This document shows, piece by piece, positions 33,851 to 45,444 of a stretch of 64,000 bases of DNA (positions within the stretch are counted from its first letter, which is position 1; each line of letters begins with the position of its first letter). The notes below the pieces were generated by a model. That model was not told the origin of the DNA and searched no databases. It worked only from the letters and a program-made list of their open reading frames with translations. The stretch covers positions 7,929,501 to 7,993,500 of the forward strand of contig NC_090288.1 of assembly GCF_037392515.1 (NCBI RefSeq). Reading direction: 5' to 3'. The stretch is from Haliotis asinina. Taxonomy: Eukaryota > Mollusca > Gastropoda > Lepetellida > Haliotidae. A program made the translations under genes and the position numbers.

Positions 33851-35876
33851 CCCATATTCACACGGGGAACACATGCTGGTTTGAATCCCAAGTCACACCG
33901 ATCACGTTCCCACGTTTGTGACCACACTCATATGCTCAATCGTTACGCTAAAGTTGTCAGTTTAGGAAATAAACATCATGTGTGTCTAATTTCCGAGTGT
34001 TCTTGTGTATTTTAAGCACGGGAACATATGACTTGGAACCGGCGGCGTCAGCTGCTGGTTTCAAATGAAATATTCTCGTGCTTCAAATACTCAATAACAC
34101 CCGGAAAATGGCGAACACTTGTCTTCTCCTATTTTAAACCCAAAAGTAAACCTAAATGCTCTCATGGGTTTCACTGTCAGTACGCAATTCGGGTACAGCA
34201 GTGAATTGACATCAGCTTGCCGTTTCAGTTGGTTCCCATGGTAGCATCTGGAGCTGCTCATTTGTGAATTTACGTGCGATATTTCCACGCGATCGAATCG
34301 AATACTATGTGATCCTGTTTTTCAACCAATCAGATTACAGAACACGGTGACGATTGGTTTGCAATATCTGAGTGTTCTTTTCTCTTTCAGCTATGCTGCT
34401 ATGTAAATAATATATTGTTAAAAACCGTAACAAGTCATTTAACATGTCAAACCAGTGAAGCTACAGATCGGTGCTAACTAGCTATCTTAAACCGGCGTAA
34501 ACAGTCTTGGAGTTCCTCTCTTTAGTCAGTCAGTTCGTGGTGTAACAATCTGTTGACCACCAAATCACGTGACTTAAACTGACCTCCAGTACACTTTGCC
34601 TTCTGGTAAGCGCACGTAAAACCTTCAAATTATCATCACTGCTGGCAGGCAGCTACAACACAACAATTTCTTCTCTTTGATATGACCAAACAACGACTCC
34701 AGCCCGACCGTTCATATTGCCGGACCCTCACATAACTGTTGCTAAAAGGGTTGGGCATCCCGTCAAAACTATCTATATGTAGTGTTTTCTAACATTTTCG
34801 GGCTAACACGAAAACACGTGTCTCTCACTCACACAGACACATTATGCGTGTGGGTACGCCTGTATGTACGTACCTACACCTGTAAGGTATACTCTCTGAG
34901 ATATTAATTTTGTCAGAATCGCACAGTCACGTATATGCATGTACTTGACGACTGGAATGAATTTGTTGGCATTCTGTGTCTGAACCCATCGGAAAAAAAC
35001 TGGGTGTGGAGATACCAATGAAGCTCTCATAAAATCATTAGAAGACGCCGTTTACAAAAATCCATTGGGACTTTTCTTGAGTCATGGGTCGTGGTTATCT
35101 TTCACAATGGGGACCGGAGTTCAAGATCAAAGAAATTTCCTTAATATTATTTTTGCATATTTCAAACACTATGACATTCATGTCAAGGCCAAAGTGAGTA
35201 TTGAAACTGTTTGTGTTTGAATAGCTACTCTTCAAGATATCAAGAGAAATTGGTTTGAGGTCGTGTTTTGAAGTCGTGTTGTGTTTGTGTTGACATTTAT
35301 CTTCACTTCATTACTGTTTAAGTTTGATTTCATATTTTTGCGACAGGTTATTGTGTCACCTTAAAGTATAGATCCTAGGTAATATAACACCTCTTGTGAC
35401 CGTACTGCGAATTTTTGGGTGTGAACATCGCCTTTCAAACACAGGCTGCCTCTTGACTGTTTTTGCGGTGCCTTACCGCCCTTGATTTTCGTCTCTGAGA
35501 GTGGAATGCTTTTATGAACATGTTTTTCCCCCATGGATATATTGCGATTTCTCTTTTGTTCTTACCGTCGCTAGAGTTACCTCCCTTGCACTGTAAACCT
35601 ACCATGCCATGTACCTTCGTTTCCTTTTGGTATCTATGCTTCTCATAGAGGTGGTGTGAGCATGCTGTTTCAGAAATGTGAGAATTTCCACGTTCACTGC
35701 TGGCCTGCCTGCCAGTTGTCGGACTTAACTGCCAAGGTCTTTTCGTTCACTACCACCAGTGAAACCTCGTTGCCGTGCCTTGGTCGAGTTAGGTTTTACA
35801 CTTTGCTGACTTCTGAAGTCTGTAGAAGTATACTCGAGAACTTATGAAGAGTATTTGGTTAAAAACATTACCGGGA
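33851..35876. other. Intergenic, nothing recognised
   Basis: No gene, RNA or known repeat was recognised in about 2 kb. Open frames of about 60 codons (34091-34288, 34842-35030, 35656-35847) have no domain. Confidence 0.4.
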
Positions 35877-36024
35877 CAATGGGTAGCCTAGTGGTTAAGG
35901 CGTTCGCTTGTCACGTCAAAAACCTACGTGAATGCCATGTGTGAAGCCATTTTCTGGTGTCCCCTGCCGTGATATTGCTGGATTATTGCTGAAGGCGGCG
36001 GAAAAGCAAACTCACTCACTCAGC
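35877..36024 (+). repeat. SINE family A
   Basis: GGGTAGCCTAGTGGTTAAGG (near-perfect A box), a damaged B box, GGTGTCCCCTGCCGTGATAT and TTGCTGGATTATTGCTGAAG, then GGCGGAAAAGC and ACTCACTCAC. Confidence 0.85.
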
Positions 36025-36054
36025 TGTCAATACGATTCCAGAATTTGATGACTT

Positions 36055-36262
36055 TCTGAGTGAATGGGTGACTTTAGGTTACGCCGCAATCCGCAGTAAA
36101 CAGTCAAGCCTGGACCAGTCCAGTTGTCAGTAGCATTTGCATCGATCTAAGGAATTAGGAACCGATTACTAAGTCTGCGAGCCTGACCACTTGATCCCGC
36201 TAGTCGCCTCTTGTCACAAGCATGGGTTGTTGAAGATCAATTCTAATCCGGATTTTCACGGA
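36055..36262 (-). repeat. Family B copy
   Basis: On the plus strand: GGTTACGCCGCAATCCGCAG, ACTTGATCCCGCTAGTCGCC, AAGCATGGGTTGTTGAAGAT and AATCCGGATTTTCACGG. It starts about 30 bases after the family A tail and points the opposite way. Confidence 0.75.
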
Positions 36263-36443
36263 ATTTCACTGCTTATACATATAAAAGGAGATAATCACCA
36301 TTTCTCAGTGGAGTTTTGTTGGGAATGAGATTTAACCCTTTTGTCCAGTGGATGTTGGCGTTCGTCAATAATGCGTATATGATGGCAATAATGTTGTATG
36401 CTATGGTAAACAACATTTTGTCTAACCGACATGTTATCTCAGC

Positions 36444-36950
36444 TCACAGTACCTCACCTCACCTCACCTCACCTCACCTCACCTCACTTCACCCTGCACC
36501 ACCTTACCTCACCCGACGCACCTACCCCACATACCTTCACACCATCGCCTCATTTCACAACGTGGTACACACCACCTCACCTTATACCACCTCATCTCAC
36601 CTCATGTCACAACGTGGTAAATACCACCTCACCTTACACCACATCACCTCACCTCCTCTCACACCACACCTCACACCACAATTCCACACGCCACTTCACC
36701 CTATATCACAACGTGGTACACATCACCTCACCCCACACCACCTCGCATTACACCATCTAACCTGATTTCACAACATAGTACACCCCATCTCACCTCACAA
36801 CACCCCACCTCACACAACATCACCTCACCTCAAACCACCTCGCAACACCCCACCTCACACAGCCTCACCTCACCTCAAACCACCTCAGCTACAACCTCCC
36901 CTCTCCTCAAACCATCTCACCTCAAACCAACTCATCTCACACCATCAAAC
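36444..36950. repeat. CACCT pentamer-based tandem array
   Basis: Begins as perfect CACCT/CCTCA units (about 36450-36490), then degenerates into longer CACCTCACCTCA-ACACCC units with interspersed 'CACAACGTGGTA' words. The plus strand is almost free of G. The open frames here (up to 149 codons) are products of the array. Confidence 0.9.
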
Positions 36951-37276
36951 GCCACAACCAAGATGCACTGTGTAGTCTTTTCCCTGTGGGTACAAACCTG
37001 TGTCTTCATGTATTCATGTCTTCTTGTAGTACACGTATAACCAGTGAATCAATGTGGATGTTTCTTGCCATGCAAGTGACCCTATCTAATATGGTGCATA
37101 TCATGTAACGAATGACAAATGACAATAACGATTTGCTTGTTTGCTTATTTGTTTATGAAATGTGTCATTCGGGAATAAGCATGTGAAAATAATGGAGACG
37201 CGATAAGTCTAACGACTGACTTGAAGAGCACTCCAGCTAACAATTTCGCGTTGTCACAATGATATGCTTTCGTCCG

Positions 37277-38556
37277 TACAACGTTATTCTGTGGACTCCC
37301 ATGTGCGTCACAACGTTATCCTGTGGACTCCTATGTACGTGTCACAACGTTATTCTGTGGACTCCCATGTACGTGTCACAACGTTATTCTGTGGACTCCC
37401 ATGTACGTGTCACAACGTTATTCTGTGGACTCCCATGTGCGTCACAACGTTATCCTGTGGACTCCTATGTACATTGTCACAACGTTATTCTGTGGACTCC
37501 CATGTGCGTGTCACAACATTATTCTGTGGACTCCTATGTACATTGTCACAACGTTATTCTGTGGACTCCCATGTGCGTGTCACAACGTTATTCTGTGGAC
37601 TCCTATGTACATTGTCACAACCTTATTCTGTGAACTCCCATGTGCGTGTCACAACGTTATTCTGTGGACTCCCATGTACGTGTCACAACGTCATTCTGTG
37701 GACTCCCATGTACATTGTCACAACGTTATTCTGTGGACTCCCATGTGCGTGTCACAACATTATTCTGTGGACTCCTATGTACATTGTCACAACGTTATTC
37801 TGTGGACTCCCATGTTTATTGTCACAACGTTATTCTATGGACTCCTATGTACATTGTCACAACGTTATTCTGTGGACTCCCATGTGCGTGTCACAACGTT
37901 TTTCTGTGGACTCCTATGTGCATTGTCACAACGTTATTCTATGGACTCCTATGTACATTGTCACAACGTTATTCTGTGGACTCCTATGTACATTGTCACA
38001 ACGTTATTCTGTGGACTCCCATGTGCGTGTCACAACGTTATTCTATGGACTCCTATGTACGTGTCACAACGTTATTCTGTGGACTCCTATTTACGTGTCA
38101 CAACGTTATTCTATGGACTCCTATGTACATTGTCACAACGTTATTCTGTGGACTCCCATGTGCGTGTCACAACGTTATTCTGTGGACTCCTATGTACATT
38201 GTCACAACGTTATTCTGTGGACTCCCATGTGCGTGTCACAACGTTATTCTGTGGACTCCCATGTGCGTGTCACAACGTTATTCTGTGGACTCCTATGTAC
38301 GTGTCACAACGTTATTCTGTGGACTCCTATGTAGATTGTCACAACGTTATTCTGTGGACTCCCATGTGCGTGTCACAACGTTATTCTGTGGACTCCTATG
38401 TACGTGTCACAACGTTATTCTATGGACTCCTATGTACGTGTCACAACGTTATTCTATGGACTCCTATGTACATTGTCACAACGTTATTCTATGGACTCCT
38501 ATGTACATTGTCACAACGTTATTGCGTGGGCTCCCATGTACGTGTCACAACCATTA
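37277..38556. repeat. 34/35-bp minisatellite, about 37 units
   Basis: Each unit reads CACAACGTTATTCTGTGGAC then TCCCATGTGCGTGT (34 bases) or TCCTATGTACATTGT (35 bases). The two variants, plus a third ending GTACGTGT, are mixed along the array. Counting by eye gives 37 units and a partial one at the right edge. Every unit contains the palindrome AACGTT, with a few CpG losses (AACATT). Stops are absent in all three plus frames for long distances, so open frames of 308, 356 and 422 codons overlap. Because 34 and 35 are not multiples of three, each frame cycles through the others' peptides; this is not a gene. Confidence 0.97.
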
Positions 38557-38894
38557 TTCTGCGTGACGTCAGTATATTTATGGAATGGTAACCATGTATT
38601 ATGATAGACAAATACTACACGACGGTCTTGTTTTCTGTTGAAATTAGGAATAACTCGATTCCACACTTCAATGTGACAGTGACAGTTTACGTCGCATCTA
38701 CGTTAACGATTTAAAAACGAGGAAACATAGCGTTGTGTAAGATACACAACATATAGCGTATGCATGTATGTGCTCTAACGTTGTTAAATACCGTTATGAT
38801 CATCTACTAAAGGTCTGACAACGTTATGGAATGGCGCTACCCATTTACCACCTTCCCTCGTGGTGAAACATTCTGTGTTAGCTGGGATCGACCT
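38557..38894. other. Intergenic, nothing recognised
   Basis: A short AT-rich stretch after the minisatellite with no gene or repeat recognised. Confidence 0.4.
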
Positions 38895-39012
38895 ACCCAA
38901 TTTGGGCATGAAGATATGCACCAACCAAGCCGGTCATCCTAACCACCTGATCCCGTCAGTCGCCTTGACTAGCATTGGTTCCTGAAGAACAACCCTAACC
39001 CGCACCTTCCAA
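38895..39012 (-). repeat. Family B fragment
   Basis: The plus strand reads CACCAACCAAGCCGGTCATC, ACCACCTGATCCCGTCAGTC and CCTGAAGAACAACCCTAACC. The 5' half of the element only. Confidence 0.65.
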
Positions 39013-39175
39013 GCTTTAGACGTGTGTCTGGGGGGATCGATGTATGTTATAGTGTACGGAATTTAATAAAACGTTCTTTGTATGTCGGCGGGGAGGATGT
39101 CGTTGTCTGTACTGTAATCACGGACGCCAATGTTCAGCATGATGTCCCACGATGCCTGTTTCCACCCTGATATAG

Positions 39176-39550
39176 GGGCGGTGATGTAGCCTAGTGGCTA
39201 TTCTAAAGTATTTGTTCGTCATGCCGAAGACCCGGGTTTCATTCCCAAGATGGGTACAATATGTGAAGTCCGTTCCTTGTGTCCCCTGCCGACTAACGGA
39301 ATCGGGTGGTCAGGCTCGTTGACTTGGTTGACACATGACATCGGTTCCAAGTTGTGCTGATCGATGCTTATGCTGTTGATCACTGGATTGTCTGGTCCAG
39401 ACTCGATTATGTATAGACCGCCGGCATGTAGCTAGAATTTTGCTGAATGCGGCGTAAAACTAAACTCACCCACTCACTTGTGTCCCCTGCCGTGATATTG
39501 CTGGAATATTGCTAAAAGTAGTGTGAAAGCAAACTCGCTTACTTACACTT
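39176..39550 (+). repeat. SINE family A interrupted by a family B insertion
   Basis: Head half at 39176-39291 (GGCGGTGATGTAGCCTAGTG; B box CCGGGTTTCATTCC) and tail half at 39478-39550 (CCGTGATATTGCTGGAATAT, TGCTAAAAGTAGTGTGAAAGC). The break holds a family B element flanked by a 15-base duplication of family A sequence. Confidence 0.9.
39292..39477 (+). mobile_element. Family B element nested in family A, with target duplication
   Basis: A 5'-truncated family B starting at ACTAACGGAATCGGGTGG and ending GCGGCGTAAAACTAAACTC then ACCCACTCAC. Flanks 39277-39291 and 39478-39492 are both TTGTGTCCCCTGCCG, an exact 15-base target-site duplication. Truncation at the 5' end, an intact 3' tail and the duplication are the marks of target-primed reverse transcription. 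Confidence 0.92.
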
Positions 39551-39839
39551 CACTGTTATGGAGAGGGCGGGTTAAGAGCCCACGGGGTTTGCATAATATC
39601 AGGGTTGAACCTTTCAGGCTTGGCCATTTAAGGTGTCAGATATGCACAGCTACATGTTCGGAACACGTATAGCTGCACAAAACTAAAGTAAAAGAAAATC
39701 GATTTTGAAGGTCATTATGGAGCTTGTTTTCCAATGTTTTTGGTTCACGACCACACATGGCATTGTCCTGGCGGACCGGTAGCAGTTTGCATACAAACGT
39801 CATTTGTAGCAAGTACTTGTTCGTGGCCGCTCAGCGAGA

Positions 39840-39960
39840 GATGTGGTCTGGTGGCGTTCGCTCGTCACGCCGGAGACCCGGACTCGTTCCCGATCATGGG
39901 TACAATATGTGAAGCACATTTCAGGTGTCCCGCGCAGTGATATTGCAGGACGTTTTGTTC
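39840..39960 (+). repeat. SINE family A
   Basis: GAGATGTGGTCTGGTGGCGT, TCGTCACGCCGGAGACCCGG, GATCATGGGTACAATATGTG and TGTCCCGCGCAGTGATATTG. The last 30 bases and ACTC tail are missing. Confidence 0.8.
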
Positions 39961-40169
39961 AGAGATGAACTTGTGTTCCACGGTGGTACCAGAACATTAA
40001 ATGACCAAAGATTCAGCATCATTTGGGTTCCGAGAGCATCGTGAATCAAACCTGAATTACCTTTCAAAGCGTTATGTGAACGGTAACCAAGCCATGTTGT
40101 CAAAGCGTCCACTTGACAAGCTTGATGCGGTTTCGATCCCCAGTGTTCTGAGATCATTTCGGGTGTTGG

Positions 40170-40382
40170 TTTGTTGGTGTATGCCGCACTCAGCAATATT
40201 CCAGCCATCAGTGGCTGTCTGTAAGTAATTGGATCGGGTCCAGATATTCCTGGGGTCAACATCGTGATCATCGTTCTATGCATATTTCGATGACGTGTGA
40301 GCCAAGTCATCGAGTCTGACCTCTAGCTCCCGCTAATCGGCTCTTTCTGAAAATCAGTTGCAACCTAGATTTTCATGGGTAG
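40170..40382 (-). repeat. Family B copy
   Basis: On the plus strand: TATGCCGCACTCAGCAATAT, GGATCGGGTCCAGATATTCC, CTAGCTCCCGCTAATCGGCT and CCTAGATTTTCATGGGTA. Diverged but complete apart from the ACTC run. Confidence 0.75.
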
Positions 40383-40527
40383 TGTCCAGAGTCATCATCG
40401 AATGTTCATATGAGAGGCACAAAGCTGCGTAATAGCCGTTATCTGTGCATGTCAACAGTGGACTCTCCTTTTTCTGCGTTTCTGGTCATCCAAACAATCC
40501 AAACAATGATGTCCACGACGTGTTTTG

Positions 40528-40642
40528 TTTTTGTTTTTGTTTTTTTTTTATCGTTGTTGTTTTTGTTTTTGTTTTTGTTTTTTTGTTGTTGTTGTTTTTT
40601 TGTTTGTTTGTTGTTTTTTTTTTTTTTTGGGGGGGGGGGGTT
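40528..40642. repeat. T-rich tract ending in an 11-base G run
   Basis: (TTTTTG)n and (TTG)n words followed by a long T run and about 11 consecutive G. Purine/pyrimidine strand bias is extreme. The overlapping open frames (phenylalanine/leucine/cysteine-rich) are artefacts. Confidence 0.9.
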
Positions 40643-40901
40643 ATTTACTTATTTATTGGTAACATCCGAACAGACGATGCAGATGGCTCTACATGTAATC
40701 CCTAAGCGAATACTTCATAACTTCGAGTAGTTGGTGTAAGACCTTAGCGGTCGATGGCTGGCGGGACAGGATGTTTGAAAATGAAATCTGAAGCACGATA
40801 TAGCGATAAATGACCTTTAGAAACGTGGATGAAAAATACCTTTTTCTTTGGTGACGTTGACGGCCACTCTATCGTATGGTACAACTTTATGACGGGATCA
40901 G

Positions 40902-41077
40902 ACCCTTGAAGGTTCGGGTTAGAACTGATTTTCAGCAAACATGCTTGTCGTAAGAGGCGACTAACGGTAGAGGGTGAAGGGCTTGCTCATTTGGTTAGCA
41001 CATGTCAACGTATCCAGTAATTAATGCTCATGATGTTGATCACACTGTTATCTGGTCTAGATCTTCGATGATTTGTC
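40902..41077 (+). repeat. Family B copy, diverged
   Basis: GACCCTTGAAGGTTCGGGTT, CAAACATGCTTGTCGTAAGA, GGCGACTAACGG, TTGGTTAGCACATGTCAACG and ATCTGGTCTAGATCTTCGAT. The 3' tail is lost. Confidence 0.7.
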
Positions 41078-43009
41078 ACTTATAACACGTGCCTTCACCA
41101 TAGCTAGCTCTTCAATATTGTGGTTGTTCTATAAATTTTAGGTTTAGGAATATATTGAATAAAGTAGGTAAACAAATAGTTAAATGGTGACCAAATATAT
41201 ATATTTATGGTGGCTGAAAGTATAATATCCCTCTTTCTCTCTGGATGGTGATTCTGAGAGTCGTCCCAGCAAACCTTTCGATCATTTTAGGACCCGTGAC
41301 AGTGTCATGAATTTCAAAATTGTTTCCAGTTTTGTTACTTTATTCCATGGAACATGCATTTAAGACAAATCTGTTGTCGTAATACCAAACAGTCACAGAA
41401 AGTCAGAGAGCAGTTTGATTTAAGATCTCATTACAGACAATGGATTAATGGTTCATCTTCTTTCTTTCCGAACAATCCCAAGGTTTTGAATATTAATTGA
41501 GGTTTTCACAACACCGTCTCTTATCGGAAAATCGCTGTAAAAGACTCTCAGATAGCAAAATGGAGTCATCATTCTCGGCTGTGATTGGCTGGGAGCAGCT
41601 CAAATATTAGTAAGATTTCATCAGGGTGCCCCTAAGGGAATATAACAATTAATTCGGCGTGAGGGAAAGTCGGGGCTCAAACTCAAGGTGCGTCTGCGAT
41701 CAAATTTGACGTGAAAGGTTGCGCTCTGAACCGGAAGACGATTGTTTGTGTCAAGTCAACTCACACTTTTTGGCCAAAGCATTTTGAAAAAGGAGCAATG
41801 TTACTGACACGGGTTACGCTGCGTTTCATTTCTGAAAAGCTCATTGAAGTTCTCAAATACTTGCCGTGCAGATGGATGGCTTCTGCCAATGAGAGCCCAT
41901 ACAAGACATGGTATTCGCGAAATCGGCCATAATACAGACATCACCAGCAAATACCTGAGTTACTTTCAAGTGTTTGTGCCAAACTTTTTCAGATTTTTGA
42001 AAAGCATTACAAATGCTATTTCAATCATATCTGACTTTTCTCGTGTCAAATTGAAATGGGTTTAGAATTCAGACCTCAGTTTCATATTTCAGTCTCTCGC
42101 TTTTGTAATTGTTTTTTTTGTGTGTGTTTTTTTTCTTTTATGACTGCTTTTTCAGTAGTGATACAAGTATGCCACTGTATCATAAAACACGAACAATACC
42201 TGGGTGATGATGAAAGAGTTCCGCACGCGACTCAACCCAAAAGGTACTGGAGTGAGTCAGTTTTAGGCCGCTTGTGAAAGTCGCGGTAGTTGGGTGGGCG
42301 TGGCTTGGTGTGCTGGCTATTAAGGTGTTTGACTCTGAGGAATCCATTCGGGATTCGACCACTTTCTAAATGGTATATTGTTGGCATGTCGAGTCGATGC
42401 CTCGTCTACATATCAGGATCACGTTCGCAGCGTCAAACTGAGTATCAAAATTCATTGTTTCTACTAGCGTCATTTTGCTTCAGTATAGTTTACACTCGTC
42501 CTCACTCACTTGAAAAATTATCCGGTGACCACGTCACAAACGAATTTTACGAACGTAATATAACACTGGTTAGGTCTACCGACACAAGACCAAATGGAGA
42601 CGACATGACGTACCAGTGTCGACGTTTCACAATGCCATGAGTGACAGGTCAAGGTCATAGTCAAGGTCACAGAAGTGGCCCGTGGAAAAATTTCATTCAC
42701 CCATTGAAAGATGCATGCTCGTAATAATTCATGCTGTCGGTGAAACCCCTTACACTCAGATTAATGGATAACGTCAGCGTGTGTCTTGTAGATGGACTTG
42801 ACAGAGAACTTCGGCTTTCCCCCATTTCGACTTAGACCTCGATGTCGAGCAGTATTAATCTGCTCCATTTTGGGGTGTCCACATTTATCACCACGTTTTT
42901 ATGGTATCTCCATAGCATACATTTACACCCATATTTCTTCCAAGTGTCTTAATCGTACTAGAATTTATGCTATTTATATTCATGGCTAAATTTGACAAAT
43001 GTATGGATA
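41078..43009. other. Intergenic, nothing recognised
   Basis: Open frames of 60-116 codons (41711-42700) overlap on both strands and lack any domain. A tRNA-SINE-like word at 42290-42370 is too degenerate to assign. Confidence 0.35.
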
Positions 43010-43440
43010 GCATAAATCCAGCCTAGCAAAGACACTGTAAGACACTTTGAAAGTAGCAAAGACACTGTAAGTCCTAGTTGTCTGTAATCGTATCCCAATT
43101 GCGCGCGTTGATGGATGCTCATATTGTTCATCACTGGATTGTCTGGTCCAAACGTGATTATTTACAGACCGACGCCATATAGCTGGAATATATATATATA
43201 TATCACTCACTCACCCCCATGGTCTGTAGTATGGTGTCCTGGTGTTCTGGGCCTTTTTTCATCGTGCTGTGTACAGAAATATCGTTGTGAGATTAAGTGC
43301 TAGTTTTAAGTGTACGGATTTGCCTATTTATTTTACTGTCCTTTGTCAACAGACATGTATGTTTTTAAGTATACCTACATCAGTATACAATGTAGTCACG
43401 AAATGGTTGAAATACTGCCGACAGGACTTGAAATCAATAG
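43010..43440 (+). repeat. Repeat family C, interrupted by family B
   Basis: Left part: GCATAAATCCAGCCTAGCAA and GCAAAGACACTGTAAGTCC, with a small duplicated AGCAAAGACACTGTAAG. Right part after the insertion: CCATGGTCTGTAGTATGGTG and TAGTCACGAAATGGTTGAAA, TACTGCCGACAGGACTTGAA. Together they follow the family C order. Confidence 0.8.
43083..43213 (+). mobile_element. Family B element nested in family C
   Basis: A 5'-truncated family B: TATCCCAATTGCGCGCGTTG, CACTGGATTGTCTGGTCC, TTTACAGACCGACGCCATAT and AGCTGGAATATATATATATA, then CACTCACTCAC. A short (AT)n run has replaced part of the tail. It splits the C sequence between 'GTAAGTCC' and 'CCCATGGTC'. Confidence 0.8.
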
Positions 43441-43518
43441 TCTGTGATATGGGTAACAGCATTCAGTGTCTTGGGGAAGGTTTCAAAACATATGCGGACA
43501 GCATTATTATTCTTGGTA

Positions 43519-43672
43519 TGAGTGAGTGAATAAGTTTAGTTTTACGCCGCTTTTAGCAATATTCAAGGACGATCACGACGGGTGGCACCAGAACGTGACT
43601 GCATATATTGTATCCATGTGGAGAATGGAACCGCTTAAACCACTAAGGTACCAAAGCGGCCTCAATGGCCCC
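43519..43672 (-). repeat. SINE family A
   Basis: The plus strand: GAGTGAGTGAATAAGTTTAG, TTTTACGCCGCTTTTAGCAA, TATTGTATCCATGTGGAGAA, then CCGCTTAAACCACTAAGGTA. About 80 bases after the family C tail. Confidence 0.85.
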
Positions 43673-45444
43673 ACCGATGTCCATAAAAACTCCGATTCCG
43701 TGACATATTCACTATTGTAAGCTGAAATAATAGGTGGTCCTTAAGTTCTTTTAAGTAGTATTAGTAGTAGTGTGTGTCCCGATAAATATGGATGGGATAT
43801 TGTTTTTCATGTAATTTTCACAAAAATGATATAATGTCATTCATAAGATCTCTCGTAAGCAGTGTCGGTTTCCAAATTTTGCGAGCCAGTGAGAGTAGCT
43901 ATGTCTCAAAGTTACTAACCCACAACATTTTCACTAGCCTGAAACATGAATGTACACACGGGTTTCATCATGAGGCTGCAAATATCACGAAAATTTTCAT
44001 CGGACCCTAATTTTACATGATTTAAACGTGTATTATAACTTAAAAAGTAGGAACGAGTGATAGACTTACAAAATGATCCTATGAAAATTCAGTAGCCAGT
44101 CGGGCCGGTGACTGGGAATTTACTGGCCTGACTGGATTTCTACTAGCCGCGGACTAGTGGACCAGGGGATATTTCGCACACAGATCGTATTTTGAGACCA
44201 CTCACTCACCCACTCGATACAACGGTATGTTTGTCGATGCTCACAGATTGTCTCACAGCTGCACCATGTGATCAAACTACAACAACGAAATGTGAGATTA
44301 CACTAATTTACATTTTGGTTGAAAACATTGAGGACCACACCTCAAATGCGTCTGTATCGTTGGCCGAAAGTTTTCGAACTCCTTTGAAAGCTTGTGAGGA
44401 TGTTAAAGTTTCCTAAAAACTCGTCCATCCGTTGATAATACGTGATTCATGACAAGAAAAGTCTGTGACTAAGCATTGAACTGGGTTTTTTTTTCTAAAC
44501 AACTTAAACTTCTTTGATTTTTTAAAGATAAAATTACATTTTTCCTTTAATGTGTGATTCAAGACAAAAGTTATGTCATGACTAAGCGACATTTACAAGA
44601 AAAGCTAATATTTCTTTATTGCAAACAAGGGCCTTGCGATCATTAAGACCCGCCCTAAATCAGGATATGTCCATATGGGTAAAACACACGCGAAGGTTTT
44701 TTCGCAATACACACTAAGGGCTCCTTCGCTTAACAAACACGCCCGATGCGAATACAGGTGTCCGTGTTAAAATCTCGATATACCTGTCAAGGGCCGGTAG
44801 TGATATTTGACGGCCCGGAACAAGGATATTTCTTTAACTGATGAGTAGAAATGTACCTCAGAAGTAATCGTGTTCCAAAATCAGTTTGCTGGCTTGTTCA
44901 ACAGTTGGCTGCCGCAGGTAATTTCCTCAATAAAGTCACTTGAAAGCATGAGTCACCGCAACCAATCCTGCGGAAAATTGTTGTTAAAGACTCCAAAATG
45001 AAGTGATTTTCAGCTCATAAAACTCACTAGGGCATTACCAGGCTTCCTAGCGTAATTCAGCATCAGTTACCGGTCTTCATAGATGAGTACCTTTATTGAA
45101 ATTTTATTGAGAAAATGACCAAATCTTAGAAGCTTAGCGTCAACGGTTCATAATGAAACCTTCTCGTTTTGTTCACGTGAACAAGCAACGACTGTAATTG
45201 TGAGAAAAAAACTGTCATTTGCCTGCGATGTTTTAAGCGGTCTCACGTATGCTCCGAAACGAATCGTATCCTGTACAATTACGGTGTGCCATTATGTACT
45301 GATCAAAGAATTTTAGGGAATGTCACATTTTTTAGATTTTTTTATGGGATTGCGTCCTCTGCTTCTGCTCCGAAACACCACCACCACTAGCCATGATTTC
45401 TTATTCTGTCCTCTTAGGCATGTAAGTTCTGTTGTTAAAGCAGG
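43673..45444. other. Intergenic, nothing recognised
   Basis: No gene found. Two related segments at about 44440-44477 and 44548-44593 share GTGATTCA-GACAA and TGACTAAGC, suggesting a local duplication. Confidence 0.35.

Noticed and set aside
36316-36765. 149-codon open frame
   Set aside because: Mostly the CACCT array; proline/histidine/threonine-rich with no domain or splice context.
37277-38556. Resemblance to a CRISPR array (about 35-base repeats)
   Set aside because: The units are contiguous with no unique spacers, and the genome is eukaryotic.
37264-38591. Large overlapping open frames of 308, 356 and 422 codons
   Set aside because: They are the three frames of one minisatellite whose unit lacks stops; the peptides repeat each other as the frame rotates. 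Not a gene.
40410-40730. 106-codon frame that looks like a membrane protein
   Set aside because: The hydrophobic stretch is produced by the T-rich tract.
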